From: Planctomycetaceae bacterium
GTDB lineage: Bacteria; Planctomycetota; Planctomycetia; Planctomycetales; Planctomycetaceae
Length of the DNA stretch: 64,000 nt
Assembly: GCA_020426505.1 (NCBI GenBank)
Contig: JAGQPX010000058.1
Span: 62,001-126,000 of the forward strand
Direction of reading: 5' to 3'
The position numbers and the translations under genes are program-made. Positions 8,929 to 17,160 of the stretch are shown in pieces. Below the pieces are notes generated by a model. It was not told the origin of the DNA. It did no database searches and saw only the letters and a program-made list of their open reading frames with translations. Every line of letters begins with the position of its first letter. Positions within the stretch are counted from its first letter, which is position 1.

Positions 8929-10083
8929 ATGGCCGAACAATCAACAACGCCTGTACCACAACCAGCGCCAGGCACCGAAGCCGGCAAGCCGTGGCTCAAC
9001 GCAATGGCGTCCCGGTACTTCACCGACTGGCTGACCGAACAGCGGATGAGCCTCGCGTTCACGACGTATCAGACAGGGAAGGTCTTCTTCGTCGGCTGCA
9101 AGGCCGATCGTTCGTTATCGCTGTTCGAGCGAACGTTCAAGCATTGCATGGGCATGTGGGCCGCTCCTGACGCCCAGTCGATCTGGCTCAGTTCCCGCTA
9201 TCAACTCTGGAGACTGGAGCGATCGACAACTCAGGCGATCCCGCATCAGGCCCCCGATCCCGAGAAACCCGACTCAGCGATCCCCGCCTGGGTCAACCGG
9301 GGTTATGACTTCGCCTACATCCCCCGCGTCGGCTACACGACCGGTCATTTGGACGTACATGACATGGCTGTCGACAAGAATGGACGACTCGTTTTCGTGA
9401 ACACCCTGTTCGGGTGCCTGGCAACAATCTCCGACAACGCGAACTTCGTACCGTTGTGGAAACCGCCCTTCCTCTCCGCCCTCGTGCCGGAGGACCGCTG
9501 TCATTTGAATGGACTGGCCATGAAGGACGGCATGCCCGCGTACGTGACCGCCGTGTCAGAGTCGGATGTCAATGATGGTTGGCGCGACCGCCGACGTGAC
9601 GGTGGTTGTGTCATCGACGTCCAGCAGAATGAGGTCGTTGCCCGTGGTCTCTCGATGCCCCACTCACCCCGCTGGTATCACGAGCAACTCTGGGTGCACA
9701 ACTCGGGCACCGGCGAGTTCGGAAAGATCGATCTCTCAACCGGCAAGTTCGAGCCGGTCGCCTTCTGTCCCGGTTATCTCCGTGGACTCTCGTTCCAGGG
9801 AGATTACGCCATCGCCACGCTCTCCAAACCGAGGCACGTCAGCTTTCACGGACTCGAATTGGACGACCGACTCGAACAAAAGCAGGCCGAAGCCCGCTGC
9901 GGTCTCCAGGTGATCGACCTCAACACGGGTGCCATCGCGCACTCGCTACGACTCGATGGCTCACTCGTCACCGAACTCTATGACGTCGTGACCCTCCCCG
10001 GCACGCGGCAACCCATGGCGGTCGGATTCCAGAACAACGAAATCGAACGCCTGATGATCATCGGCGAAGAGGGGACGCTGTAG
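8929..10083 (+). CDS. TIGR03032 family protein
   Basis: The 384-residue protein matches the TIGR03032 (DUF4915) family: it opens with WLTEQRMSLAFTTYQTGKVF and carries the typical stretches FERTFKHCMG, VHDMAVD and CFCP-like (AFCPGYLRGL). The family is predicted to form a beta-propeller and has no proven function. The ATG at 8929 is used; a GTG three codons upstream is also open. No signal peptide is visible, so it is probably cytosolic. It stands alone, with a hairpin repeat pair after its stop. Confidence 0.88.
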   Translation: MAEQSTTPVPQPAPGTEAGKPWLNAMASRYFTDWLTEQRMSLAFTTYQTGKVFFVGCKADRSLSLFERTFKHCMGMWAAPDAQSIWLSSRYQLWRLERSTTQAIPHQAPDPEKPDSAIPAWVNRGYDFAYIPRVGYTTGHLDVHDMAVDKNGRLVFVNTLFGCLATISDNANFVPLWKPPFLSALVPEDRCHLNGLAMKDGMPAYVTAVSESDVNDGWRDRRRDGGCVIDVQQNEVVARGLSMPHSPRWYHEQLWVHNSGTGEFGKIDLSTGKFEPVAFCPGYLRGLSFQGDYAIATLSKPRHVSFHGLELDDRLEQKQAEARCGLQVIDLNTGAIAHSLRLDGSLVTELYDVVTLPGTRQPMAVGFQNNEIERLMIIGEEGTL

Positions 10084-10091
10084 CGCCACTG

Positions 10092-10190
10092 TAGACATCA
10101 CGCTCCGCGTGATGTCACTTTGGTCTGTGACCTGTCGATGACCATGCAAGCTCGCTCTTCATCCGCTCATCACGCGGAGCGTGATGGCTA
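10092..10190. repeat. REP/BIME-like inverted hairpin pair (family A)
   Basis: Two hairpin units lie in inverted orientation in the gap between convergent genes. The left unit pairs 10094-10103 with 10107-10116 around a TCC loop. The right unit pairs 10168-10175 with 10179-10186 around GGA. The 23-base outer segments 10092-10114 and 10168-10190 are also inverted copies of each other with one mismatch. A related pair lies at 31055-31145. Such elements can stop transcription or stabilise mRNA ends. Confidence 0.85.
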
Positions 10191-10200
10191 CTCTCGTCTG

Positions 10201-11844
10201 TCAGATATACGAGCCGCCGGCGTACGTTGTGTCCTGCTTCATCTCGACGTTGACGCATGCGGGTTTACCGCTGTCAAAGGCTCGTCTAATCGCGGGGGCG
10301 ATCTCTTCCGGTTGCGTGACGTGCTCGCCATGCCCCCCCATTGCTTCGACGATCTTGTCGTAACGAGTGTAGGCGAGCTTGGTCGCGACGAGTCTTTCTT
10401 CGCCGAAGAAGTGGGCCTGTGGTCGCATCATTTGGCCCCAGGCAGCGTCGTTGCCGACGATCCCCACGATGGGGAGACCGAAGCGGACAGCCGTGTCGTA
10501 CTCGAAGCCGTTAAGGCCGAAGCTGCCGTCACCGTAGATGATCATCACCCGTTTAACGGGATGAGCAATCTGCGCAGCGATGGCGAACGGCATGCCAACG
10601 CCGAGTGTTCCGAGCGGGCCAGGGTCCATCCAGTAGCCTTTGCGAGGGATAGGCACGACCTTCGATGCCTGTGCGACGATGTCACCTCCGTCACCGATCA
10701 CGATCATGTCATCGGTCACAGCATCCGCGATCTCTTTGCACAGACGGAGTGAGTCGATGGGCGTTTCGTTGGAAGAATATCGCTCAGCGAGTTCCGACTC
10801 TGCGGCCTCCTCACCCGCACGGAGTTTTGCAGAATAGTCGCTGAAATCGAGTGAGATGCCCTGCTCCTCCATCGTTTGATTCAGGAGATCGAAACTGCAC
10901 GCAAGATTGCCGACGAGGGCCACGTCCGATGGCCGGTTGTGGCCGATGAGCGTGTAGTCCATGTCGAGTTGGATGATCTTCGTCGACGGTGGAATCTTCT
11001 TACCGAACCCCATGCGGAAGTCGAGCACCGTGCCTGCCAGGATCATGACGTCGCATTCACTCGTCGCCGCCCGACGAGTTCGGTTGAACAAATGCTTCGA
11101 CTCACGTGGGATCGTACCTCGCCCCATGCCGTTGGCGTACGCGGGGATGTTGGTTCGTTCGAGGAACTCGTTGAGTTGCGACTGAGCGTTGGACCATTTG
11201 ACACTCGTGCCCGCCATGAGCATCGGCCGCTCAGCTTTCTGGAGAATCTCCAGTGCAGCAACCGCTGACGACTCGTCCGGAGTGATGGCAGGCGGGACGG
11301 TCGAGATAGGACGGTCGTTCATCGTCGAGCCGTCCGTCGTGTTCATCAGCACGTCCATCGGAATTTCGAGGTAGGCCGGTCCTGGCGAACCGGAGATGGC
11401 GTGCTTGATGCCCGTCTCGACGTACTCCCCGATACGAGTCGTGTCGTAACACGCATCAGCCCATTTCGTGATCGGCTTCATGACGCTGACATGGTCCATC
11501 TCCTGAAGCGACCCTCGTCGCAGATTGCCAAGCGGACCTTGTCCTCCGAACACGAGAATCGGCGAGTTGGCCCGCCAGGCATTCGCGACTCCGGTCACGC
11601 AATCGGTGACACCCGGCCCAGCGGTCACCACAGCGACGCCAATCTTGCCGGGGTTAACCCGCGCCCAGGCATCGGCTGCGTGCGTCGTCGCCTGTTCGTG
11701 CCTGACGTCGATGATGCGGATGCCCTCATCGAGACACCCGTCATAGATGGGCATCACATGTCCACCACACAGCGTGAAGATGCACTCAACCCCTGCATTC
11801 TTGAGTGCACGAGCCGCCAGTTTGCCCCCATGAACGTGCGACAT
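10201..11844 (-). CDS. Thiamine-diphosphate-dependent enzyme (acetolactate synthase-like)
   Basis: This 547-residue protein has the three-domain layout of the ThDP family. The N-terminal pyrimidine domain carries the cofactor-activating glutamate in DVRHEQATTHAADAWAR (E50). A central Rossmann-like domain follows, and the C-terminal PP domain carries GDGSFGLNGFEYDTA and ends in GNDAAWG, the metal-binding GDG...N motif. It could be a catabolic acetolactate synthase, an oxalyl-CoA decarboxylase or a 2-hydroxyacyl-CoA lyase; I cannot separate these. The start at 11844 has a GGGAAGG site, while the frame is open 57 bases further upstream. No regulatory subunit gene (ilvN type) is adjacent, which argues against a biosynthetic synthase. 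Confidence 0.88.
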   Translation of the reverse strand: MSHVHGGKLAARALKNAGVECIFTLCGGHVMPIYDGCLDEGIRIIDVRHEQATTHAADAWARVNPGKIGVAVVTAGPGVTDCVTGVANAWRANSPILVFGGQGPLGNLRRGSLQEMDHVSVMKPITKWADACYDTTRIGEYVETGIKHAISGSPGPAYLEIPMDVLMNTTDGSTMNDRPISTVPPAITPDESSAVAALEILQKAERPMLMAGTSVKWSNAQSQLNEFLERTNIPAYANGMGRGTIPRESKHLFNRTRRAATSECDVMILAGTVLDFRMGFGKKIPPSTKIIQLDMDYTLIGHNRPSDVALVGNLACSFDLLNQTMEEQGISLDFSDYSAKLRAGEEAAESELAERYSSNETPIDSLRLCKEIADAVTDDMIVIGDGGDIVAQASKVVPIPRKGYWMDPGPLGTLGVGMPFAIAAQIAHPVKRVMIIYGDGSFGLNGFEYDTAVRFGLPIVGIVGNDAAWGQMMRPQAHFFGEERLVATKLAYTRYDKIVEAMGGHGEHVTQPEEIAPAIRRAFDSGKPACVNVEMKQDTTYAGGSYI

Positions 11845-12171
11845 GATCTGCCCTTCCCGTGTGATGATCCTGAATGCCCGAACGACCTCATTCGATGGCA
11901 CATCGTAGCCATTGACGAGCGGCGATCGAAGGATGTCGTCGTTGTCGGTCGGGGGGATTTGCCCCGTCTTTCCAACTCGTCGGCCTCAGACCTCACGCCT
12001 ATGTTCTGTCCAGATAACAGTTTGCAGCCCGCACCCCATTCGACTTCACAATCTGTGAGCAGCGTTACCGATTCGCGACTCGACCGGCCACAAATGCGCG
12101 CCTAGGATAGAGCCGGATCGTTTAAACGACCAAAAAGAGATCGTGCGTCACTTGCCTGAACGGCACATTTG
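11845..12171. other. Intergenic region between divergent genes
   Basis: These 327 bases separate the ThDP enzyme from the kinase at 12172. They contain no supported gene. The only structured element is a perfect 12-base palindrome (TCGTTTAAACGA) at 12118-12129, about 45 bases upstream of the kinase start, which could be an operator. Confidence 0.45.
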
Positions 12172-13836
12172 ATGTCCTCCGTCCCCCCGCAGTCAGAACC
12201 GACGATCGAGATGCCCTCGCCCGCGCGCGAGCCATCCGCTGACAGTCATCCAATGATTGCCCTGGTCCAGGGGAGCGATCCGGGGCTGAGCGAAGTAACA
12301 TACCAGTTGCTCGCGAAGCGGTTGAAGATCGCCTCGCTGTTGATGTTTGCCGGCTTCCTGACGTTCTTCATCAAGAACCTGCTTTTCCCGGCTGAGTTCA
12401 AGACGGTCGCACACAGCATGCTGTTCTGGGACCACCTGACGATTACCGTCCTCACCGGAATCATCGGCTTTCGCCTCTGCACAAACTGTCAGCACATGAT
12501 GAGGCATCTTCGAGTCATCGAGTTGCTGGTGTTTGGTGGATCGGCCACGTTCTTTCTCATCATGAATTACACCGAACTGACCACCTGTGTCGAAGCCGGA
12601 TATCTGCCGACGCTCGTGCCGCCCTGGCTGCTGTTGATCTTCGTTTACGCCTTGTTCATCCCAAACACGTGGCAACGGGCAGCCGTCATGATCGGGACGA
12701 TGGCCAGCCTTCCGCTACTGCTCCTCACGTACGTTCGCTTCACTTCCGAACACTTCCACACGGTCGTCTATGAGAACCCTCACTTTCGTGGATATGAGAG
12801 TTCGATTGTCATTCTCATGATCCTCTCGGCTGTCACTGCTGTCTGGGGAGTGCACACGATCGGCACACTGCGTCGCACAGCCTACGAAGCCAAACGGATC
12901 GGTCAGTACCGGCTCAAACGTCTACTCGGCTCAGGAGGCATGGGCGAGGTTTATCTGGCTGAGCACGTGATGCTCAAACGTCCGTGTGCGGTCAAGGTCA
13001 TCAAGCCTGACAAAGCCGGTGACCTCAAAGCGCTCGCCCGATTCGAGCAGGAAGTCCAAGCCACCGCAAAGCTGACCCATTGGAACAGCATCGAGATCTT
13101 CGACTACGGCCGTGCAGACAACGGCACCTTCTACTACGCGATGGAGTACCTGCCGGGCATGAACCTCGAACAGTTGGTCGAGATGCATGGCCCGCTACCC
13201 GAAGCACGCGTCATTCACTTGCTCGCACAGACATGCGACGCGCTGAGTGAGGCTCACGCTCACGGACTGATCCATCGCGACATCAAACCGGCCAACATCT
13301 TCGCCGCCCGACGCGGTGATGTCTACGATACGGCCAAACTACTGGATTTCGGGCTCGCCAAACCCTTCCGCCAACTGGAGGACTCACGTCTGACGCAAGA
13401 GGGAGCGATTGCAGGTTCACCGTCCTTCATGGCCCCCGAACAGTTCACAGACGAACGACTCGACGGCCGTTGCGACATCTACTCGCTCGGAGTCGTGGCG
13501 TATTTCCTGCTGACGGGGCACCGGCCTTTCGAGGACAAAAACTCGATGAAGGTGCTCCTTGCACACGCTCATGAGACACCCCGGCCTCCGACGGAATGGC
13601 AACCCGACATCTCAACCGAGATGGAGGCGATCGTTTTGCGTTGTCTGGAGAAGTCGCCCGAGGCACGCTTTCCTCACGCACAATCCCTTCGTAGCGCCCT
13701 GTTGCGTTGCGACGCCTCGGGAAGCTGGACACGCGAGGATGCACGATCCTGGTGGGAGTGTAACGGCTGTCCCCACAAGCGAGAGCTCGACAAACAGGTC
13801 TTCGATCTCAAGCCAGCGGCCGTTACCGTGGGATGA
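12172..13836 (+). CDS. Six-helix membrane Ser/Thr protein kinase
   Basis: The ATG at 12172 follows an in-frame TTG. After a ~50-residue polar start come six predicted membrane helices (first near IASLLMFAGFLTFF, last near SIVILMILSAVTAVWG). The kinase follows: GSGGMGEV, AVKVIK, HRDIKPAN, DFGLAKPF and MAPEQ. All catalytic residues are present. The order membrane-then-kinase is the reverse of the PknB layout, so the membrane part is the likely sensor and the kinase faces the cytosol. The kinase domain is closely similar to the one at 2-1810, including GPLPEARVIHLLAQ and the tail WTREDARSWW. Signal and targets are unknown. Confidence 0.93.
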   Translation: MSSVPPQSEPTIEMPSPAREPSADSHPMIALVQGSDPGLSEVTYQLLAKRLKIASLLMFAGFLTFFIKNLLFPAEFKTVAHSMLFWDHLTITVLTGIIGFRLCTNCQHMMRHLRVIELLVFGGSATFFLIMNYTELTTCVEAGYLPTLVPPWLLLIFVYALFIPNTWQRAAVMIGTMASLPLLLLTYVRFTSEHFHTVVYENPHFRGYESSIVILMILSAVTAVWGVHTIGTLRRTAYEAKRIGQYRLKRLLGSGGMGEVYLAEHVMLKRPCAVKVIKPDKAGDLKALARFEQEVQATAKLTHWNSIEIFDYGRADNGTFYYAMEYLPGMNLEQLVEMHGPLPEARVIHLLAQTCDALSEAHAHGLIHRDIKPANIFAARRGDVYDTAKLLDFGLAKPFRQLEDSRLTQEGAIAGSPSFMAPEQFTDERLDGRCDIYSLGVVAYFLLTGHRPFEDKNSMKVLLAHAHETPRPPTEWQPDISTEMEAIVLRCLEKSPEARFPHAQSLRSALLRCDASGSWTREDARSWWECNGCPHKRELDKQVFDLKPAAVTVG

Positions 13837-13877
13837 ATGGCCCGCCTCATCCAGAGCACTGAAGCGACCCGCAATGG

Positions 13878-14054
13878 TTAGTTGCGGAGCACCTCGTCAA
13901 TCTCATCGAACCCGCTGATGCTGAACTTACGCACATCAGACTCATGCTCGATTTGCAACCTGACGCTGCCATTCTTGATATCCAGGATCGTCAGATAGTG
14001 CTGCCCGATCTGGATCGTTTCGCCGATCGAAAGTTCGATCTCTTGCTCTTGCAC
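13878..14054 (-). CDS. CsrA-like small protein (58 aa)
   Basis: Translating the minus strand from a GTG at 14054 gives 58 residues ending in TAA at 13878. A GGAGGG ribosome-binding site lies six bases upstream, and a good promoter lies further upstream (14136-14164). The core IGETIQIGQHYLTILDI followed by NGSVRLQIE fits the beta-strand pattern of CsrA/RsmA (GE-I-IG---T-L-I---VR--IE). The usual N-terminal MLVLTRK and the APK-V-VHR segment are absent or altered. It may be a divergent CsrA-fold protein; RNA binding is not established. It lies between two plus-strand genes. Confidence 0.6.
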   Translation of the reverse strand: MQEQEIELSIGETIQIGQHYLTILDIKNGSVRLQIEHESDVRKFSISGFDEIDEVLRN

Positions 14055-14135
14055 GAGGAACCCTCCAATGTGGCGGTGGTTCGTTTTTGAATTCCGTTCG
14101 TCTGCCGCATCGAAACAGCAGCTGAGAAGGAGGCG

Positions 14136-14164
14136 ACTATACCACTTGTTCTCAAATGCAGCAA
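14136..14164 (-). promoter_or_regulatory. Sigma-70-like promoter for the CsrA-like gene
   Basis: On the minus strand a -35-like TTGCTG (14164-14159) and a -10 TATAGT (14141-14136) are separated by exactly 17 bases. Transcription would start near 14129, giving a ~75-base leader before the GGAGGG site of the 58-residue ORF. Confidence 0.5.
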
Positions 14165-14298
14165 AGGATAATCACGCGCATCATCAAACGTTTTTGAGAC
14201 CATACATCCTCTCGTTTTTTCCATTGACACGCCGGTCAAGACTCGCAAGCAAGTCCTACTGAACGTTCGACTACTGCACGTCGATCCGGTGCCTCCGA

Positions 14299-15021
14299 AT
14301 GTTTGACGTCACCATGCAACCTCTGACAAATCCGCTTGACGTTCTCGTCGTCGCACCGCACCCCGATGATGCTGAGATCAGCGTTGGTGGCACGATCCTG
14401 CAATGTAAATCTCTCGGCATGACGGTCGGCGTCCTCGAACTCACCAACGGCGAACCAACACCTCATGGGACCGAACAACTCCGCGCCGAAGAGACAGCCG
14501 CATCAACCAAAGTGCTCGAACTCGATTGGCGACACAATCTCGGACTGCCAAACCGCAGCCTCGAAAATGATCTGGCAGCTCGACGTGAACTGGCCGGCAT
14601 CTTTCGTTTCGCAAGACCGCGCATCATTCTCGCCCCTTATTGGGAGGACGCCCATCCCGATCATGTCGCAGCCAGTGCTCTCTGCGACGCTGCTCGCTTC
14701 TGGGCCAAACTCTCCCGTTCCGACCTCCCAGGCGAGCCGTTCCATCCGCCTCGGATCTATTACTTCTGGAGCATTCACCTCCGCATCCATCCCAAGCCTG
14801 CGTTCGTGGTCGACATCAGTCCGCACATTGATCGCAAGATGGAGGCGGTAAAATGCTTTGCAAGTCAGGTGATCACCGGTCGATCGACGGAGCATCCCAC
14901 TTTGCTGGACGACATCAAAGATCGTGGCCGCTACTGGGGCTGGACCATCGGCACTGCCTACGCGGAGCCTTTCGCGAGCCGGGAAGAGATCGGACTCAGT
15001 GACCTCCGCACGCTACAATAG
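14299..15021 (+). CDS. PIG-L family deacetylase (BshB1-like)
   Basis: This 240-residue enzyme shows the zinc-binding PIG-L signature [11 protein letters not shown] near the N-terminus and the second motif [14 protein letters not shown]. The ending ([16 protein letters not shown]) resembles BshB1, which deacetylates GlcNAc-malate in bacillithiol synthesis. PIG-L enzymes remove acetyl groups from N-acetylglucosamine conjugates in the cytosol. No bshA or bshC is in the window, so the bacillithiol role is an inference. The ATG at 14299 or at 14314 could be used. It ends four bases before the MoaD-like gene, so the two are probably co-transcribed. Confidence 0.9.
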   Translation: MFDVTMQPLTNPLDVLVVAPHPDDAEISVGGTILQCKSLGMTVGVLELTNGEPTPHGTEQLRAEETAASTKVLELDWRHNLGLPNRSLENDLAARRELAGIFRFARPRIILAPYWEDAHPDHVAASALCDAARFWAKLSRSDLPGEPFHPPRIYYFWSIHLRIHPKPAFVVDISPHIDRKMEAVKCFASQVITGRSTEHPTLLDDIKDRGRYWGWTIGTAYAEPFASREEIGLSDLRTLQ

Positions 15022-15025
15022 CCTC

Positions 15026-15289
15026 ATGTCCATCACCGTCGAATTTTTCGGCCTCGCTCGCAAACGTGCAGGCGTCGCGTCGATCGAGATCGACGCGCAT
15101 ACCATCGGCACCGCGTTTGATGTGTTGGAGAGTCTCCTCCCCAAATGGGCTGATGCGTGTCTCGATGATGGACACCTCAAGAGGTCATTCCTCGCCAACG
15201 TGAACAGTCGCACCTTCGTCAACGATCGCAACCAACCACTTCAGGACGGCGATCACCTCCTGATCCTCGCCGCCGACGTCGGCGGATAG
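15026..15289 (+). CDS. MoaD/ThiS family sulfur-carrier protein
   Basis: The 87-residue protein has the ubiquitin-like fold pattern (ITVEFFGLARKRAG) and the diagnostic C-terminal Gly-Gly (LAADVGG), the site of thiocarboxylation. The frame is open upstream into the deacetylase gene, but the ATG at 15026, four bases after that gene's stop, fits the family length of ~80-90. The aldehyde:ferredoxin oxidoreductase follows after 34 bases, so the protein probably supplies sulfur for the metal-binding pterin cofactor of that enzyme. That role is inferred from context. Confidence 0.9.
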   Translation: MSITVEFFGLARKRAGVASIEIDAHTIGTAFDVLESLLPKWADACLDDGHLKRSFLANVNSRTFVNDRNQPLQDGDHLLILAADVGG

Positions 15290-15294
15290 CGCCA

Positions 15295-15310
15295 TCCCAA
15301 GCCGACGGCT
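15295..15310. repeat. Single REP unit (family B), unpaired
   Basis: These 16 bases in the short gap between the MoaD-like and oxidoreductase genes match the arm of the hairpin repeats at 22609 and 38545 (core AAGCCGACGGCT). No inverted partner is present here. Confidence 0.7.
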
Positions 15311-15323
15311 GAGCAATCGTTCC

Positions 15324-17111
15324 ATGTCAGACACCCCGCACGGATACCACGGTCGATACCTGCACGTTGACCTGTCAACACAGCGCAGTGTCGTGCGCGA
15401 GTTACCAGCTGACGTATTGCAACAGCACATCGGCGGCAGTGGTCTCGGCACATGGCTCCTGCAACAACACACACCCCACGAGATTGATCCACTCACGCCC
15501 GATTCACCTCTGCTGTTCGTGTTCAGCCCGCTCATCGGCAGCCCACTGACGACATCCGCCAAGTTCGCGGTCATGGCGAAGTCACCGTTGACTCAGAGGA
15601 TCAATGACTCGCTCTCCTCCTCACATTTTGCCATCGCCGGCAAGAAGACCGGTCACGATGCAATCGTCATCACAGGCCACGCTGACTCACCAGCGTGTCT
15701 TATCATCGAGCCCGAGTCGGTCAGGTTTGAATCTGCAGACGACGTTTGGGGGCTGAGCAGCCAGCAAGCGGCCAACCAAATCCGTATTCGACTGGGGAAA
15801 CAGTTCCACATCGCCTCGATCGGACCGGCGGGTGAACACCTCGTCCGTTACGCCACCATCTCCAACGACGGTCGTCATGCTGGCCGCGGTGGACTCGGGG
15901 CCGTCATGGGATCAAAGAACCTCAAAGCGGTCGCCGTCACAGGGGACCGGCTGACAACATACGCTCATTCCGACGAACTGATTGCCTACAGCAAAGACCT
16001 CTCCCGCAAATCGTTCGGCCCGGCGACGGCCAAGTACCGCGAACTGGGGACCGTCAGCAACCTGTTGACCTTCAATCGCCTCGGAACTTTGCCGACACGT
16101 AACTTTCAGCAGAGTGAGTTCGCAGAAGCCGAGCGACTCGCTCCCGAAACGATGTCCGTCACTCATGACCGTACCCGCGCGAGCTGTGCTGCCTGCACGA
16201 TCGGCTGCGAACACATCTTCCATGTGTCACCCGGCGACAAAGGCGTGCGCATGGAGTACGAGAATCTGTTCGCCCTCGGACCGCTGTGCGGTATCTCTCA
16301 CCCGGACACGGTCCTGTGTGCCTCGGCGCTTTGTGACGAATTGGGCCTCGACACCATCAGCGCCGGCGGCACGATTGCCTTCGCCATGGAGTGCGCTGAA
16401 CGTGGCCTCATCGATGCCCCCGACCTCCGCTTCGGCAACGGCGATGCGCTACTGCAAACACTCCACCTCCTCGCACATCGCGAGGGTCTCGGCGATCTGC
16501 TCGCAGAAGGGTCACGACTTGCGTCACAACAGATCGGCCAAGGCAGTGAAGACTTCGCCCCTCACGTCAAGGGGCTCGAACTTCCGGGCTATGAACCGCG
16601 TACACTGCAAACAATGGCACTTGGCTTCGCCGTCGGCACCCGTGGCGCGGATCACAATCGGTCCGGCGCTTATCAGGTCGACTTCTCTGACAAGGTCGAC
16701 CGACTGCTCGCGACTCCCGGTGACGTGACGCTGGCAATCGAGACTGAAAACGAAGCAGCCCTGATGGACTCGCTCATTCTCTGCAAGTTCCTGCGAGGAG
16801 TCTTCGACGATCGACTCGCTGCGATGGCCGAGATGCTGCACCTCGTGACCGGTTGGGACATCGATGTTGCCGAGTTGCAAGAGACCGCCACTCGCATTGT
16901 CAACGCGAAGAAGGACTACAACATCAGGCAAGGCTGGACACCCGACGAAGACACCCTGCCGAAACGATTCCTGACTCAGGCGATCCCGAACGGCGAGAGT
17001 GCAGGAGCCGCTCTCACTGAGGAAACGCTCAAACGACAGATCGAGGCCTACAACCTTGCACGCGGCTGGACTCCTGACGGGTATATCTTTGACCATGAAT
17101 CCGCCTCGTGA
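15324..17111 (+). CDS. Aldehyde:ferredoxin oxidoreductase (tungsten AOR family)
   Basis: The 595-residue enzyme has the AOR N-terminal domain (GRYLHVDLSTQ, GGSGLGTWLL, FSPLIGSPLTTSAKF) and the AGRGGLGAVMGSKNLKA motif that binds bis-pterin. The 4Fe-4S ligands are C-x2-C-x3-C in CAACTIGC plus a later Cys in LILCKFLRG. The family oxidises aldehydes to acids in the cytosol with ferredoxin as acceptor and usually tungsten as metal. The upstream MoaD-like protein supports cofactor assembly. No ferredoxin gene is adjacent, and the substrate is unknown. Confidence 0.95.
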   Translation: MSDTPHGYHGRYLHVDLSTQRSVVRELPADVLQQHIGGSGLGTWLLQQHTPHEIDPLTPDSPLLFVFSPLIGSPLTTSAKFAVMAKSPLTQRINDSLSSSHFAIAGKKTGHDAIVITGHADSPACLIIEPESVRFESADDVWGLSSQQAANQIRIRLGKQFHIASIGPAGEHLVRYATISNDGRHAGRGGLGAVMGSKNLKAVAVTGDRLTTYAHSDELIAYSKDLSRKSFGPATAKYRELGTVSNLLTFNRLGTLPTRNFQQSEFAEAERLAPETMSVTHDRTRASCAACTIGCEHIFHVSPGDKGVRMEYENLFALGPLCGISHPDTVLCASALCDELGLDTISAGGTIAFAMECAERGLIDAPDLRFGNGDALLQTLHLLAHREGLGDLLAEGSRLASQQIGQGSEDFAPHVKGLELPGYEPRTLQTMALGFAVGTRGADHNRSGAYQVDFSDKVDRLLATPGDVTLAIETENEAALMDSLILCKFLRGVFDDRLAAMAEMLHLVTGWDIDVAELQETATRIVNAKKDYNIRQGWTPDEDTLPKRFLTQAIPNGESAGAALTEETLKRQIEAYNLARGWTPDGYIFDHESAS

Positions 17112-17160
17112 CGATTACTTCGTCGAACTTCCTGATTCATTGCGACGGGAAAAGACAATC

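Noticed and set aside
10120-10752. A 210-codon plus-strand frame starting in the REP pair
   Set aside because: It is antisense to the ThDP enzyme and begins inside repeat DNA.
12100-12129. Promoter upstream of the six-helix kinase
   Set aside because: A TAGGAT-like box is present, but no -35 box at proper distance; the same is true of similar boxes near 27030, 39810 and 41440.
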